Source: Cercophora sp. LCS_1
Taxonomy: Eukaryota; Ascomycota; Sordariomycetes; Sordariales; Lasiosphaeriaceae
Assembly: GCA_036250225.1 (NCBI GenBank)
Contig: JAPZLL010000015.1
Span: 372,001-436,000 of the forward strand
Length of the DNA stretch: 64,000 nucleotides
Direction: 5' to 3'
How positions within the stretch are numbered: position 1 is the first letter of the stretch; each line of letters begins with the position of its first letter. The translations under genes were made by a program, and so were the position numbers. The notes beneath the pieces are model-generated. The model searched no databases. It was not told the origin of the DNA and was given only the letters and a program-made list of their open reading frames with translations. This document shows positions 44,411 through 56,300 of this stretch, piece after piece.

Positions 44411-44842
44411 ATGCACCTTCCAACCCTGCTAGTCCCCGTCCTGGCCTTCGTTACCCCGGCCCTGTCCGAAGCCTTCCGAATCATCCAAGGCTCGAGTGCT
44501 GAATGCAGCCGCGACACATGGCAAGAAGCCCGCCTGATCCGCGATAGCGACTGGGACGGCAACCGGTGCCGCTACTTCCAAAACAACCCAGCCGAGATCT
44601 ACAACACGCAAAACATCATCAACTCGCAGACAGGGCACGTGCGCAACTTTTGCGGCAAGGCGCTGCGCGTGGGGGATATTGGGGGTGGGGGTTATTCGAT
44701 TTTCGACAACGCCAAGGGTTATTTGGCCGACTGCGCGAGTAATCGGTCGGACCGGGTGTGGTGCGAATTGGATTCTGGGGCGGTTGTGTTGACGTGTGAT
44801 TATGCAAGGACTTCGATTTGTGATTTTAAGGGAGTTTGTTAG
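44411..44842 (+). CDS. Small secreted cysteine-rich protein
   Basis: A single exon encodes 143 residues. MHLPTLLVPVLAFVTPALSEA is a signal peptide. The mature ~122 residues hold eight cysteines (AECSR, NRCRY, NFCGK, ADCAS, VWCEL, LTCDY, SICDF and the terminal GVC), enough for four disulfides. The protein ends on its last Cys. The N-terminal half has RDSDWDGNRCRYF and the middle GGGGYSIFDNAKGYL. I do not recognise the family. Size, signal peptide and Cys content fit a candidate effector or a small extracellular antimicrobial/defence-type protein, but no function can be assigned. A TATA box and compact leader suggest tight regulation. Third-position G+C falls in the last third compared with the first part, an odd but common feature here. 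Confidence 0.85.
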   Translation: MHLPTLLVPVLAFVTPALSEAFRIIQGSSAECSRDTWQEARLIRDSDWDGNRCRYFQNNPAEIYNTQNIINSQTGHVRNFCGKALRVGDIGGGGYSIFDNAKGYLADCASNRSDRVWCELDSGAVVLTCDYARTSICDFKGVC

Positions 44843-45421
44843 GGCTTGGGACTTTGAGTTGGAGTTGGAAGGCGAGGTGTGGTGGGAGAGGGGTTGCCGG
44901 TGCCGCGGTTGGATCTGGGAAGGTAAGATGGATGGGATGTTGGGGTAGGGTGGTGGATCTGGGAAGGGACATGATTGTGGAAGGTGCGTAGGGACGGGAG
45001 GATGGGCAAGATTTTGGATGAACAAACGGCCAGTCGTTACCGAACGCTTTCAGCAGTGTGGCGGATGTCTAGATGAGACCCCCAAAGTTATACAAGAGAA
45101 ATAAAGCGGCAGTGATGTGTTTTGTCGCATGTCGGGATGACACGGGTGTTCGCGAGGTCAACGGCAGGAACTCCACCTTGCTCTCTCTCAAACTGCCTCG
45201 TTCCTTCACTTTCAGTGCTGGCTTGAACCTTGAACTCGAAAAGGCGGGGCCACCCCATTAAGTCGTGACTGTCTTGGCTGATTGAACCACGTCTGCTGGT
45301 TAGGGTTATCTGAATTGGCTTGACGTCCAATTTCGGGCCTACATCCCAACGACATCCGCAACCATCGTCAACAACATCGTCAGATACGCCAGACTACAAC
45401 ACCAGACCACAACTAGTCACG
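44843..45421. other. Intergenic, nothing recognised
   Basis: This is the 3' flank of the Cys-rich protein gene and the upstream region of the broken gene at 45422. No frame has recognisable content. Confidence 0.45.
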
Positions 45422-46259
45422 ATGGCCACTATATATAGGTATTCGGGACGGAAAGTATTCATCAAAGACCTGCAGAACTACATGATCGATCTCGTACGTC
45501 GCTGGTCAATTCTCCACTTGATTCTCAACTGACGTCACACAGATTCTCGAGGACCTCAGCTTCAGGGTCAGCCACCTTCGGCTCATCAGCCGGCTATTCA
45601 ACTACAGGCTCAAGGGGTTCGCCCTCACTGGATCAATCAAGATTCGGTTCCCTGAGAGCCGTCGGGGCCATCGCAAGCTGCGAGCGGCCGTGAGAGCTGA
45701 GTCATTCCAACACGTTACGATGCTCTGCCTCATGGGAAGGTTCGATGCGGACACACCACATCAGCTAATATCACTGATCCTCGAACGATGCGTGAACCTC
45801 GACACTTTCGTCTGCGTCGGGGGCTAGGACTCCAACAAGACCCTGCGGGCTGTCGGCGAGTTTTGTCTCAGGATTGAGAACGTGGCTATCTTTTCGAGTT
45901 TCAACCAGGAAGAAAGGCCTGCGTTCACGCGGGGCGATGGTACAGTGTTTCAGGACAGCGACACCCTACAGGGATACAATTGGTGGAGGCGGAGAGAGGA
46001 TGCCCTGGATGCGACCAACACCGTCTTGGTCGACCAAGGGAAAGATTTCTGGAAAGCCAGAGGAGGTCGCGAGGAGCGTTTTCCGCAAAGGGTCGTCGTC
46101 GCTCGGCATTTGCCGACTCCGCTCATCACAACCTTCCGGCACATTGAGATTGACCGGATCAGGTTTGGTGCACGGTCATGGTCTACGCATTCACGTAAAC
46201 CGTTCCCTACCATACCTGAACGGGTAGAATATAGAATTAGCCACTTTCACAACTGGTGA
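45422..46259 (+). pseudogene. Unidentified gene with an in-frame TAG
   Basis: An ATG at 45422 opens a 24-codon exon that splices (intron 45494-45542, GTACGT...CACAG) into a frame with good protein composition: ILEDLSFRVSHLRLISRLF, HVTMLCLMGRFDADTPHQL, LILERCVNLDTFVCVGG. A TAG at 45825-45827 interrupts it. The same frame then continues for 143 codons to TGA at 46257-46259 (DSNKTLRAVGEFCLRIENV, TTFRHIEIDRIRFGARSW). The first part, with repeated Leu and an LxxCxxLxxF pattern, faintly recalls leucine-rich or F-box-associated repeats, without certainty. The stop could be a TGG-to-TAG or CAG-to-TAG change, or the CTAG could be an intron acceptor. No function is assigned. Confidence 0.5.
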
Positions 46260-46393
46260 GCATTCAGCGTTGGGCTTGCTTGCTGGGATACAGATAGTTT
46301 GCCATAGCGGATATTCTTCAAAATGTCATTTCACGCACATCCCATTCCGCTTCCATCCATCCCATCCCATACCGTCCGGTCCACAACCGCGAT

Positions 46394-47524
46394 CTAACTT
46401 GCCTTGACACTCCCTTCAGGCCACTCATTCACCGCCCACTTGACCGCGCGTCTCACCGCCTCGCTCATGCTAATCACAGGCTGATACCCCAACCTCTCCC
46501 TCGCCTTGGCAATGCTATACGTCCTGGTATACAACAAAAACTCAATCCGCTCCTTGATCAACAGCTTTGGCCTGTACTTACCCCACGACCAAGTCCACGT
46601 CCACCACTCGGCCACCTCGGCCATGGCCAGCGTCACCGCGTTCGGTATCATCCACACCTTGGACAGCGGCGTCGTATCGCCCATCTCGATCCAAAACAGC
46701 CTGAAGAACGTCCACGGCGGCAACGGTGCGTCGTCCGTGATGTTGAACGCTTCACCGTCTACCTTGGGCGCATTGGGGTCGTCAATTCCAGCTAGGACGC
46801 CGTGCGCTGCGAGGACGTGGGCGCGCGCTACGCTGCCGACGTAGACGCTGTCCATGAGTGCCGTGTTATCGCCTAGCCACACGGTCTGCTGCTGCGTCCG
46901 GTGGACGTCAAGCAGGTTGGCAATCATTTGCTGGTCGCCTTCGCCGTACATGGCCGTTGGCCGGATGGTGGCGGTGCGGATCCCGCCGGGCGACGGGTCG
47001 TTGGCGCCGAGGACGAGGGCGTCGCCGCGCGCTTTGGCGAGGTGGTAGACGTCGATGCCGCGGTTGGATTTGGCGGTTTGCGCCAGGGTCGGGTAGGTCT
47101 CGTCGGCTTGGGCGTAGGCGCCCCCGCTGCCGGCGATGATGGGGCCGGACGAGGTGTAGATGTAGGCTTTGACTGTGCCGACGGATTGGGATGCGGAGAG
47201 GAGGTTTTGGTTGCCGAGCACGTTGACGGCCTCGTAGTCGGGCGCGTGCAGGTGGTCGAGATAGGCGACTGGGGAGGCCGTGTTGATGACCACGTTGGGC
47301 TTTGTGGTGGTGATGAGGTGGGAGACGTCGGATGGGGAGGTGATGTCGCCGGCGATGTAGGTCAGGATGGGGGAGGAGTGGAGGTTTTTGGTGGGAGTGC
47401 GTGACATGACGGTGACGGAGGTTACGGTTGGGTCGTCGAGGAGCTCGCGCACGATGTGGTGGCCGAGGAAGCCACAGCCACCTACGACGACGACAGAGCC
47501 GAGTTGGGTTTTGGGGGATGCCAT
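46394..47524 (-). CDS. 3beta-HSD / Erg26-like NAD(P)-dependent oxidoreductase
   Basis: A single exon encodes 376 residues (extended SDR type). The N-terminal Rossmann motif is VVVVGGCGFLGHHIV. The strand NVVINTASPVAYL, the active-site region YIYTSSGPII with Ser, and YHLAK (Tyr-x3-Lys) follow. TATIRPTAMYGEGD and DSVYVGSVARAHVLAA are typical of 3beta-hydroxysteroid dehydrogenase/isomerases and the sterol C4 decarboxylase Erg26. The C-terminal third has WTFFRLFW and a Trp-rich WWTWTWSWG hydrophobic segment that may attach the protein to membranes. It could act on sterols or on a secondary-metabolite intermediate. Being single-exon and next to a P450, it looks like a dispersed paralogue rather than the housekeeping Erg26, but that is an inference. 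Confidence 0.88.
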   Translation of the reverse strand: MASPKTQLGSVVVVGGCGFLGHHIVRELLDDPTVTSVTVMSRTPTKNLHSSPILTYIAGDITSPSDVSHLITTTKPNVVINTASPVAYLDHLHAPDYEAVNVLGNQNLLSASQSVGTVKAYIYTSSGPIIAGSGGAYAQADETYPTLAQTAKSNRGIDVYHLAKARGDALVLGANDPSPGGIRTATIRPTAMYGEGDQQMIANLLDVHRTQQQTVWLGDNTALMDSVYVGSVARAHVLAAHGVLAGIDDPNAPKVDGEAFNITDDAPLPPWTFFRLFWIEMGDTTPLSKVWMIPNAVTLAMAEVAEWWTWTWSWGKYRPKLLIKERIEFLLYTRTYSIAKARERLGYQPVISMSEAVRRAVKWAVNEWPEGSVKAS

Positions 47525-49202
47525 GATCAGGGAGCCTTGAGAGAGTCTTGAGATGGGTTCCTGGGATGGGTTCTTGGTGATGGGGCGAAGGAGAAGGTCG
47601 GGAGGTAGTGAGGTGGGCTGTGGGAGAGGGACTTTAACCTGGGGACAGCCCTGGCCGGAGTTGAACAGGGAGTCCAATGGGTATACCATAGGGTGAAGGT
47701 GGTGCTGGCGGTAAGGACTGGTACATGAAGCTACAGGAATCAGATGTACCGTGTCTGAGGCCTTTCTTGACAACAACTTGGACTTTCCCGATGGGCAGGT
47801 CTAAGCGGGCCTAGAGTGTGAGCTGTTTGCCTGCCGCGATAACTTGCAAGGGAGACACCCTAGTCGCCTAGATCTACTTAGACCTCAGGAATGAGTACAT
47901 TGTGGGGTCTGGATTCCTCGAAGGGCGCCTACGCGCGTATCAAGAACGTAATCCCAGCTAATTGCGTCAACGAAAGGTCTGGTGATAAATCTCGGTGAAG
48001 CGCGGACACAAGGGATTTTCTCCGGATTGGCTCTTTCTTGCACTAGTTCTCTCCCATGGGGGCCATTTGCGGCTGAGGCAGAGCCCAGGATCACGGTCCT
48101 GCGGCAGGATGAGTGAGGGGATATCGGTTCCTCCTGCATGTGGGCAACCGAGGGGATCGGGAGAGCAAATACGTCAACCTCATTCGCTAGAGAGTGGACG
48201 AGATGGTGTGCGCTTGGCCGTCCCTGTTGCCACCGGCGTCTATCATTCCCTCGTGGCGGTTTCGTTTGGGGGTTTTGCATCATACCGGCGTTGCACTCCG
48301 GATCCTCCAACGTAGCTCCTTATCGGACTGCTGTTCGGACTACGATTCCGACAAATCACGACGCAAAGGTACCGCGCAGACCAGAATCGCGGCACGACCC
48401 GTGCTGACTGCATGGCATGCATGACAAGTCCAACTCGATACGGTGTGGGTGTGCCAGTTTTGTGTCCGATTTGGGGGCTAGCGTCAAGAGGAGGACGCAG
48501 TTGGATTCCATGGATGGCCTAGCGCTCCGGTGAAGCAACGAATTAGTGTCATAGCGACTGGCCAGGCAACAGTAGCCGATGCCCAACTGCATACCATCCT
48601 CCTGCACCACTGTCACCTACAGCAACATAAAAAACCTTGCTATATTTTCTAAAGACAGGACCTTACCTCGAGATAGATGCAACTTGCCACCAACCAGAGG
48701 GTTTATCCGCATCGAGGACTGGTTCCTCCTCATCTGGCTGTGCCACTCGGTTGAACTTGCACCTCTACGTTCAAAGGATTGGGGTAATGTTAGCTCCAGC
48801 CGCCGTGTCTGACTCGGCGGTTGAGATATCGATAGAACAAGCTTGATGCATGTGGGCAGTTACACCAATCACAAACGTAAGCGGTACCTGACTCGAGCTC
48901 CCGTCACAAAGTTTACGGGCACCGACCCTTACGGCCGGACGTTCCGTCTGTCCCGTCTCGGAGCGCTTAGCCCAGTCTGTGCTGGTGTTTTATGGAAACA
49001 GGATGAGTGCGGCGCATGTGTGAGACTGAAATTGGGTATTGACATGTGAAGAAGGCCACACCTTTATCATGAAAGGCAAGATTCAACGTTGTCCACATCG
49101 GGCCACATCCTGATCTGTCTTTTCCAACAAACCCCATTGCCAAATATCTCTTTCCATCTTGCCAAAACCACCCTACAAATAAACCACCCTTGATAGCCCA
49201 AT
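47525..49202. other. Largest gene-free stretch (~1.7 kb), P450 promoter at the right end
   Basis: This is upstream DNA of two divergently oriented genes, the reductase (minus) and the P450 (plus). Short overlapping frames on both strands show no domain, signal peptide or splice pattern. No RNA gene or repeat was recognised. It may hold shared regulatory elements. Confidence 0.5.
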
Positions 49203-50960
49203 ATGCCGCACCAAGTTGTCGCCTTTTGGGAGTCTGTTGGGGCTACCCTACTCCGAGTTTTAGAGGGCCCGCTGTTCACCAGCGCCAACATCTTCATCGC
49301 AGTCGGCATCCTCTGGTTCTTTGGATCATTTCGATATTTCTGGTGGAGGGCCTTTTCCCGCCAAGGCATTCCCAGGTCCCTCCCCTGGGTCGGTGGCCCC
49401 GGGGGAGGGCTCATCTTCCGTGCCAAAGTATCCTTTCGTAGTCTCCTTGGGCTTCGTCAGATGCTTCTCGACGGATATCGCGAGGTAGGCCTCCATGATG
49501 TCGATGATGTCGACTTGTGCTGACTTTGATCAGCACTCCAAGAACGACAAGTCCTTTGTGCTCCCCAACTTCGTCAACGGCCACGAAGTCATCATCCCAA
49601 CAGCTCACATGCCCTGGCTGCTCGAACAACCCGAATCCGTCCTGTCCCAGTTCGAAACCAACCGGCAGTTCATGGCGGGCGACTACACCATGCTGGACCT
49701 CCTTAACCACAGCTGGTATCGCATCGACGAGCGCGCCAAGCGTGAGCTAACGCACGGAATCGACGACTTCACCGACGCCATGCTCGACGAAGTCGACGAC
49801 GCCCTCCGCAGCCTCTGGGGCAGCGACACCGAGCATTGGCACGAAATGGTCCTCTACGACATCATGCTGGAAGTCGTCGGCCGTATCGTGGCCCGCGTGC
49901 TGGTCGGGCTTCCCCTATGCCGTCACCCCGGCTACATCCAAGCCTCGACCAGTTTCTCCAAGTACATCCTCCTGCCGGCCATGGCCATCGAACTCCTTCC
50001 TTCGTTCCTCAAGCCGCTGGTTGGGCCAGTCCTGACGTCGTGGGACAAGCTCCAATACCACCGCATGGCGTCCTACACCAGGCCCCTATTCCGCGAGCGC
50101 ATCATGACGCACCGCGACGAGGAGAAGTCCACCGCCACCACGGAGCCAAATGACTACATCCAGTGGACCCTCCGCGACGCCATCAAGCATGGCGACACAC
50201 CCTACGACGCCGAACATCTCGGCGCGAAACGACTCGCCATCATCACCTTTACCGCCGTCCAATCCAGCGCCATCACCATCACCAACGCCATCATTGATAT
50301 CGCCGCCTGCACCGACAGCGTTGCCGTCCAGCAGGAACTGAGAAGCGAAGTCGCAACAGCCAATAACGTCTGGACGCGCGCCTCACTGGCTCGTCTGCCC
50401 AAGTTGGATAGTGTCCTGACAGAAACGCTCCGACTGTGGGGTATCCTCACGCACGGTGTAACCAAGGCCGTTGTTGCACGCGGAGGTGTCACCATCCCGA
50501 CTGGTGAACACGTCCCTTATGGAGCCAAGGTGGGTATCGCGAGCTACGGGCCGCATCTGGATGGGGATGTGTATGGCACCAGCGAGGCCAATCCGTTTGT
50601 GTATGATCCGTTTCGGTTCACGAGACCCGAGGTTAGTGCGGTGCTGAAGAAGAAGGGTGCCAAGCCGGGACTTGGGTTTGTTACGACGAGTGAGCATTAT
50701 ATGGGGTTTAGCCATGGGCGGTTTGCTTGGTGAGTTTTTCTCTCCCTGTTGATGAGAGTGGTGGATGCATGATGACTGACGTGACAATGATTAGCCCCGG
50801 TCGGTTCTTTGCCAACTCGCTCCTCAAGATCCTCTTGGCTAGGGTGGTCATGAACTACGATGTTGAGCCAATTGATGAGCGGCCGACAAACCCGTGGTTG
50901 AATAATACGATTGGGCCTCCTGTTGGGGCCAAGATTCGCGTGCGCAGACGCAAGTGCTAA
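49203..50960 (+). CDS. Cytochrome P450 monooxygenase
   Basis: Three exons (49203-49484, 49534-50729, 50795-50960) join in phase to 547 residues. The N-terminus has a membrane anchor (FIAVGILWFFGSFRYFWW) and a Pro/Gly hinge (GIPRSLPWVGGPGGG). The I-helix region is AIITFTAVQSSAITI, weak at the usual acid-Thr pair. The K-helix ETLR is at residues 391-394, and FVYDPFRFTRP is the PERF-like region. The heme loop FSHGRFACPGRFF is completed by intron 2, with Cys493 as iron ligand. The order IPxGxxVPYGAKVGIASYG is typical of fungal secondary-metabolism or detoxification P450s. The enzyme sits in the ER facing the cytosol and needs a reductase. The substrate is unknown. A PDR transporter and an oxidoreductase nearby would fit a small detoxification or metabolite group. 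Confidence 0.95.
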
Positions 50961-51408
50961 GAGTTTCCCTAGCAAGAGATTCGGGGCGGTTGTTGTTACG
51001 TTACTGTCCTTTTTTTTTTGGGTGTGTATGTGTTAGATGAGAATTCAGATTTAAACCCTTGATTTTGTGAAAGCATTTCCAGCCGTTCCTCTGTGCCGCA
51101 AGGTGGTGGCCCTGCCAAGATGGTCACTGCGATGTTGTGCAGCTCGTGTAACATCCCAATCTCAATGCATGCAAGAGGCATGAAACTTGATCTCATTTCG
51201 GGAGGCGCCGAGATTTCAACGCCTTCGACGTTGTTAGTGGCCTGACTCATCACACCTGTTCTCGACGCCAAGTAAAGTTTATTCCGACTTTATGTTGCCG
51301 TCGGAGGCTACAGCGTTCGGCCACGACGGCATATGTGACTGGTGACCGAAGAGTATTGGAGATAATGATTGTGTATAAACGACAACCACCGTAATACGAG
51401 AGAGGAAA
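50961..51408. other. Convergent intergenic region
   Basis: This is the shared 3' region of the P450 and the hemerythrin-domain gene. A T tract at 51010-51019 lies shortly after the P450 stop. No gene was recognised. Confidence 0.45.
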
Positions 51409-52470
51409 TTAGAAATACCCCTTCTTGAAAGTCGACAAGTTGCCAACCGTCGCCTCCTCCAACACCTTCCAATCAAGATCAAAATCCAACTGGTTGACCC
51501 GTCCAAAGTACACAGCCAACGCAATCAGCACAGCAAAAAGAACCCAAAGCACCCACCCGAAACCATCCCCGTTCTTCACGCTCCACTTCACGGGTCCCCC
51601 ACCAAAAGCAAAAAACTCGGTCTCCCTCGGCTCCCCGTGAAACGTACTGGGACAAAACCGCCAAGCACCCGCATGTCGTCTCGCAACCACATGCTCAACC
51701 ACAAACGGCGCAAGCCGAAACGGCAGCTCGGGAAATTGCATCCTCACCCCATCCACCAACAATGTGCTATCCTGACATCCCATAACTAGCGGTCCGATTC
51801 TTCACCGGTTCATTATTGATCAGCCAACAATATCGATGTGTAAAGAAAAAAAAAAAAAAAAAACTCACCGAAAAGGATCCGTAGTCCCCTCCGCCTCATC
51901 ATGCAACGCCTTGTAACACGCCGTCATAGCCTCATCGTCCATATCCCCGCCCGCCTCCAGGATAGTGGGTATCTCCTCGTTCAAATGCCTCTGCAGCGGC
52001 CCAGCGAGCGTGTCAATCCTCCCCTGCAGAGCCTTGGCGTCTAACATGACCTTTCCGGATTGCACATCGTCCAAGTAATCCCTTAGGGACCTCAACGGGA
52101 CATCGAAATCCCGATGCTGCTCTACATTATCATCCATGAGACCGGGTTTGTGAGCCTGCGCCTCGAGCATGGGGAAGAAGACGAGTTCTTCGCATTTGTG
52201 ATGGTTCTCCAAGAAGTCAACGGCGGAAAGGGCAAAGGTTGCAAAGTCGGACGTGTCGCGTTTGCTGAGTGGGTTGAGGGCAGGGGCTTGGGTGTAGATT
52301 GCGTTGAAGGCGCGAAAGATGGTGTTGTGCGTTAGGGCCATGAGGCGGGCGACGCGGATGGCGGCTTGGCCTTGGGGGAGGGTGGTTGTGTGCCGGAGGT
52401 AGTGGGTGTTGGTTATGAGGGTGAAGGGCTTGGTGGGCCAGGTGCGGTGGGTGTAGGGAATTTTGGACAT
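51409..52470 (-). CDS. Hemerythrin (HHE)-domain protein with a C-terminal membrane segment
   Basis: Two exons (52470-51869, 51799-51409) join at GTGAGT...GAAG to 330 residues. The first ~200 residues form an HHE four-helix bundle, with iron-ligand candidates in LTHNTIFRAF, ENHHKCEELVFFPML, NVEQHRDFDVPL and QRHLNEEIPTIL. After the intron comes GPLVMGCQDSTLL, a beta-like region with VVARRHAGAWRFCP, and a transmembrane helix GWVLWVLFAVLIALAVYFG near residue 290. A ~25-residue tail ends KKGYF. HHE proteins bind a di-iron centre and are linked to oxygen or metal sensing. Fungal HHE proteins with this membrane tail are known but uncharacterised. The acceptor is AAG, chosen because it alone keeps phase and the downstream frame; the intron has a 17-18 nt T tract right after the donor. 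Confidence 0.85.
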
Positions 52471-53351
52471 GGTGACGGTTTGTTGGATTGGATTGTGGCA
52501 GATGGCATTCAGTTCGCGATGGGGGAAGTGCTGGGGACAGTGGGAGATGTGGGACAAGAGTGGTGGTGAAGAGAGAAGGGATGCTGTTACTAGCTGGGTT
52601 GGTCGCTGTGATTGAGACAAGGGCACTGCTGGGGCTGATGTGACCACGAAAAGTCGGAAGAGACGGCTTTCCTAGCTTGCAAGCTGCCGGCCGATATCCG
52701 CAGCATTTTCAAAGTCAAGCTCCCCATCGGAGGAGCTCATGCACTTGGAAGGCGTAAGACTCGAAGTTGTGGTGACACAGTCCAATCAAGAGACCGCAAT
52801 TGTCGCTGAGGCGTTCGGCTCATGCGACCCAGAGTTTCGCGCATGCGGCATGTGCGAATCCTTGGCTCAGGTGCGTGGTTTTCAGGTCCGAACATGCGGG
52901 TACAGGTGCAATTGGCCCCCATGGTGTCGTCCTGCTTCACTAGTGGCAATCCAGGAACTTTAGGCAGCGGCACGGGAAGGAGTTGGATGCAACTAGGGTC
53001 GTTAAAATCATTCTGCAAGTTGTTAATCGCAGATCGTTTTGCGATGTTGGATTGGAATGCACTGTGCCGCAGGCCGACACTCGAGAATCAGGCCCCCATC
53101 AGCACGATAAGGAACGCCCGACGAAAGGTCCGCCCACCGGGACAAACTCCTTCCGGTTCGTGGACACTGAATTCACACCGGACTCAACTGCTTTCACAGG
53201 GAGGTACTTAGGATTCTAGTAACAGTACCTCTGCCAACTCAGCTAGCTAAGACCCAAAGAGGTTTTGCAGTGACCTACCTGTCCACTTCCACCATCCGTG
53301 AGGGTCTTTGGTTGAACATCCATCTCATTGTTTTGACAATAGCTCAAGAAG
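52471..53351. other. Divergent promoter region of the HHE protein and the PDR transporter
   Basis: The two genes face away from each other across ~880 bp. Frames within it lack motifs. A shared control region is possible; I could not identify a specific regulator site. Confidence 0.45.
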
Positions 53352-56300
53352 ATGAAGGTCACCATAGGTCTCCCTGAAAAGGGTGTTCAGCAAGAGCGGA
53401 ATCGAGTCTCCAAACTTGAGGGAACGCTCACGACAAAGTCAACCGATGGCCTCTCCGACACTGTGGACTCCTTTTCAGGCATGCCCCAAAACGCCAACCT
53501 CGACCCTCAAAACCCAGCATTCAACATCCGAGACTGGCTCGCCAATCTTCGAGAGTTCGTCGCAAACAACAGCGCCGGGAACCTCGAGCAACAATTCGGC
53601 GTGTGCTTCCGCAACCTCTCAGTCTCGGGCTATGGCACGCCAACCGATTACCAAAAGACCGTCTCCAACGTCATGCTGGAGATTGGGTCTCTTATCCGCT
53701 GGTTAGGCGGTTTCGGTGCGAAATCACGAGAGATCCCCATCCTCCAGGACTTCAACGGACTCGTCCGGAACGGCGAGATGCTCCTTGTGCTTGGTCGTCC
53801 CGGAGCAGGTTGCTCATCACTTCTCAAAGCCATCTCGGGAGACACCCACGGACTGCACATCGGACAGGACTCACACCTCAACTATCAGGGTGTATCACCC
53901 CATCAGATGCACGGCCAGTTCCGTGGAGAGGCAATCTACATGGCTGAGCAGGATGTTCACTTTCCTCAGCTTACCGTCGACCAAACTTTGTCGTTTGCCG
54001 CTACAGCTCGGGCACCCCCTGGCAATGTGATTCCCGGTGTCTCCCGGGAGGTTTTTGCCTCGCGTCTCAAAGACGTTGCCATGGCCACGTTTGGGCTCAC
54101 CGAGGTTGCCAACACTAATGTTGGGAATGAGCTGATCAAGGGTGTTTCCGGGGGCGAGAGAAAGCGCGTCAGCATCGCCGAGGCCATGTTGAGCGGGAGC
54201 TCGCTTCAGTGTTGGGATAACAGCACGCGCGGGCTTGACAGTGCCAACGCCGTCGAGTTCTGCAAGACGCTCAAGGTTGTGGCGGACCTGGCTAGGACGA
54301 CGGCTTTGGTGGCGTTGTATCAAGCGCCGCAGGCCGCGTATGATGTGGGTTCCCACGGCTCCCGCCTTGTCGTTCTTGATGCTGACAGGGAATCTTGGCA
54401 TAGATGTTTGACAAAGTGACAGTTCTTTACCTCGGGAGGCAGATTTACTTTGGTCCTTGCTCATCGGCTGTCGCATATTTCGAAAGCTTGGGTTTTGAAA
54501 GAGCACCAAGGCAAACAACACCCGACTTTCTCGCCAGCGTCACAAGCTCTGAACGCCGGGTTCGAGCTGGGCGCGAGCACATGGTTCCCAAAACCCCAGA
54601 AGAGTTTGTCCAGCGGTGGAAGCAGAGTCCCGAGTACAAGTCCCTGGTCAATGAGATGCAGGCATTTGACGCAGCCCATCCACTCAACAACAAGCCCATC
54701 CATCAAACAAGAGCACATCGACCCGGATCAGCTTTTGTGCTTTCCTTCCCTGACCAAGTCCGTCTCTGCGTCCGACGTGGTTTTCAACGGCTTCGCCGTG
54801 ACGCATCCATCACCGTCACCGGCGTTGTTGTCAATTCGTTCCTCGCCCTCGTCGTCGGCAGTGCCTTTTACAATCTCGACGACACAACCAACAGCTTCCA
54901 GAGCCGAGGCGTACTAATCTTTTTGTCCTTGTTGCTGAATGCTTTTGCCAGCGCAATGGAGGTGTGTGATTCCTCCCAAATCTCGTCCCCACTCTGTGCC
55001 ACCCGTCATTCTGGAGTTCACTGACACGGAAGCCATGGATATTAGATCCTCCTCCTCTACGCCCAACGCCCCATCCTCGAAAAGCAAGTCCGCTACGCCT
55101 TCTACCGCCCCTCCGCCGAGGCCCTAGCCGGCCTGGTCACGGACATGCCCTACAAAACCGGCAACGCCATCTTTTTCAACCTGGTGCTCTATTTCATGAC
55201 CAACCTCCGGCGTACGCCCGAAGCATTCTTTATCTTTTTGCTATTTTCCTTCTTCACCACCCTCGTCATGTCGCACATGTATCGCACTTTTGGCGCGCTG
55301 AGCAAGACGCTTGCGCAAGCCTTGGTTCCAGTCGCGTTGATTGTGCTGGCGCTGATTATTTTCACGGGCTTTGTGGTGCCGCCGGGGGATATGGTCGGTT
55401 GGTTGGGGTGGATTAGGCATGTGAATCCCATCGCGTTTGCGTTTGAGGCGTTGGTTGTGAATGAGTTTTGGGGGAGGGAGTTTGACTGTGCTGGATTTGT
55501 GCCGCAGGGGCCGGGGTATGGTGGGCTTGAGGGGACGAGTCGGATTTGTGGGGTTGTTGGGGCCCGGGCTGGGGAGGCGGTTGTGTCCGGGGAGGAGTTT
55601 GTGAGGTTGAGCTTTGGGTATGAGAAAAAGCATCTGTGGCGGTAAGTTTCGTGACGTGCCCTGGATTGGAATGCTAGCTGATGTTGGGATAGGAACTTTG
55701 GGATCCTGGTGGGGTTTGCCGCCTTTTATCTTGGGACATATCTTGTTGCTGCCGAGTTGGTGTCTTCCAAGAAGTCAAAAGGAGAGGTTCTTGTCTTTCG
55801 TCGAGGACATGGCGTGGCAGCGGTAGCGGATGTTGAACAACGCAGTGGACCGGCGTCTGTCCATTCATCCTCTGAGATCAAGACGGCCTCTGATGGACCC
55901 GTCATTGGAAAGCATGCATCGGTATTTCACTGGCGAGATGTCTGCTTCGACATCACGACTGGCAAAGAGACCAAGAGGATTCTTGATCATGTGGACGGGT
56001 GGATCAAGCCGGGAACCATCACCGCACTTCTGGTACGCGTACTCTTACCCATGGAGGACTCAGCTGACAGAATCAGGGACCATCCGGAGCCGGCAAGACG
56101 AGTTTGCTAGACGTTCTTGCTACACGCACCACAGTCGGTGTTGTTTCCGGCCATGTGTTCGTCAACGGTTCGCCCCGCGACACCTCCTTTCAGAGGAAGA
56201 CAGGATACGTCCAGCAGTTTGACCTGCACTTGGCAACTGACACGGTCAGAGAGGCATTGCAGTTCAGTGCGTTGATGCGACAGCCTGCTACGTATACCAA

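Noticed and set aside
46901..47404. 167-codon Gly/Val-rich plus-strand frame
   Set aside because: It is antisense to the 3beta-HSD-like gene and typical of a mirrored GC-rich frame.
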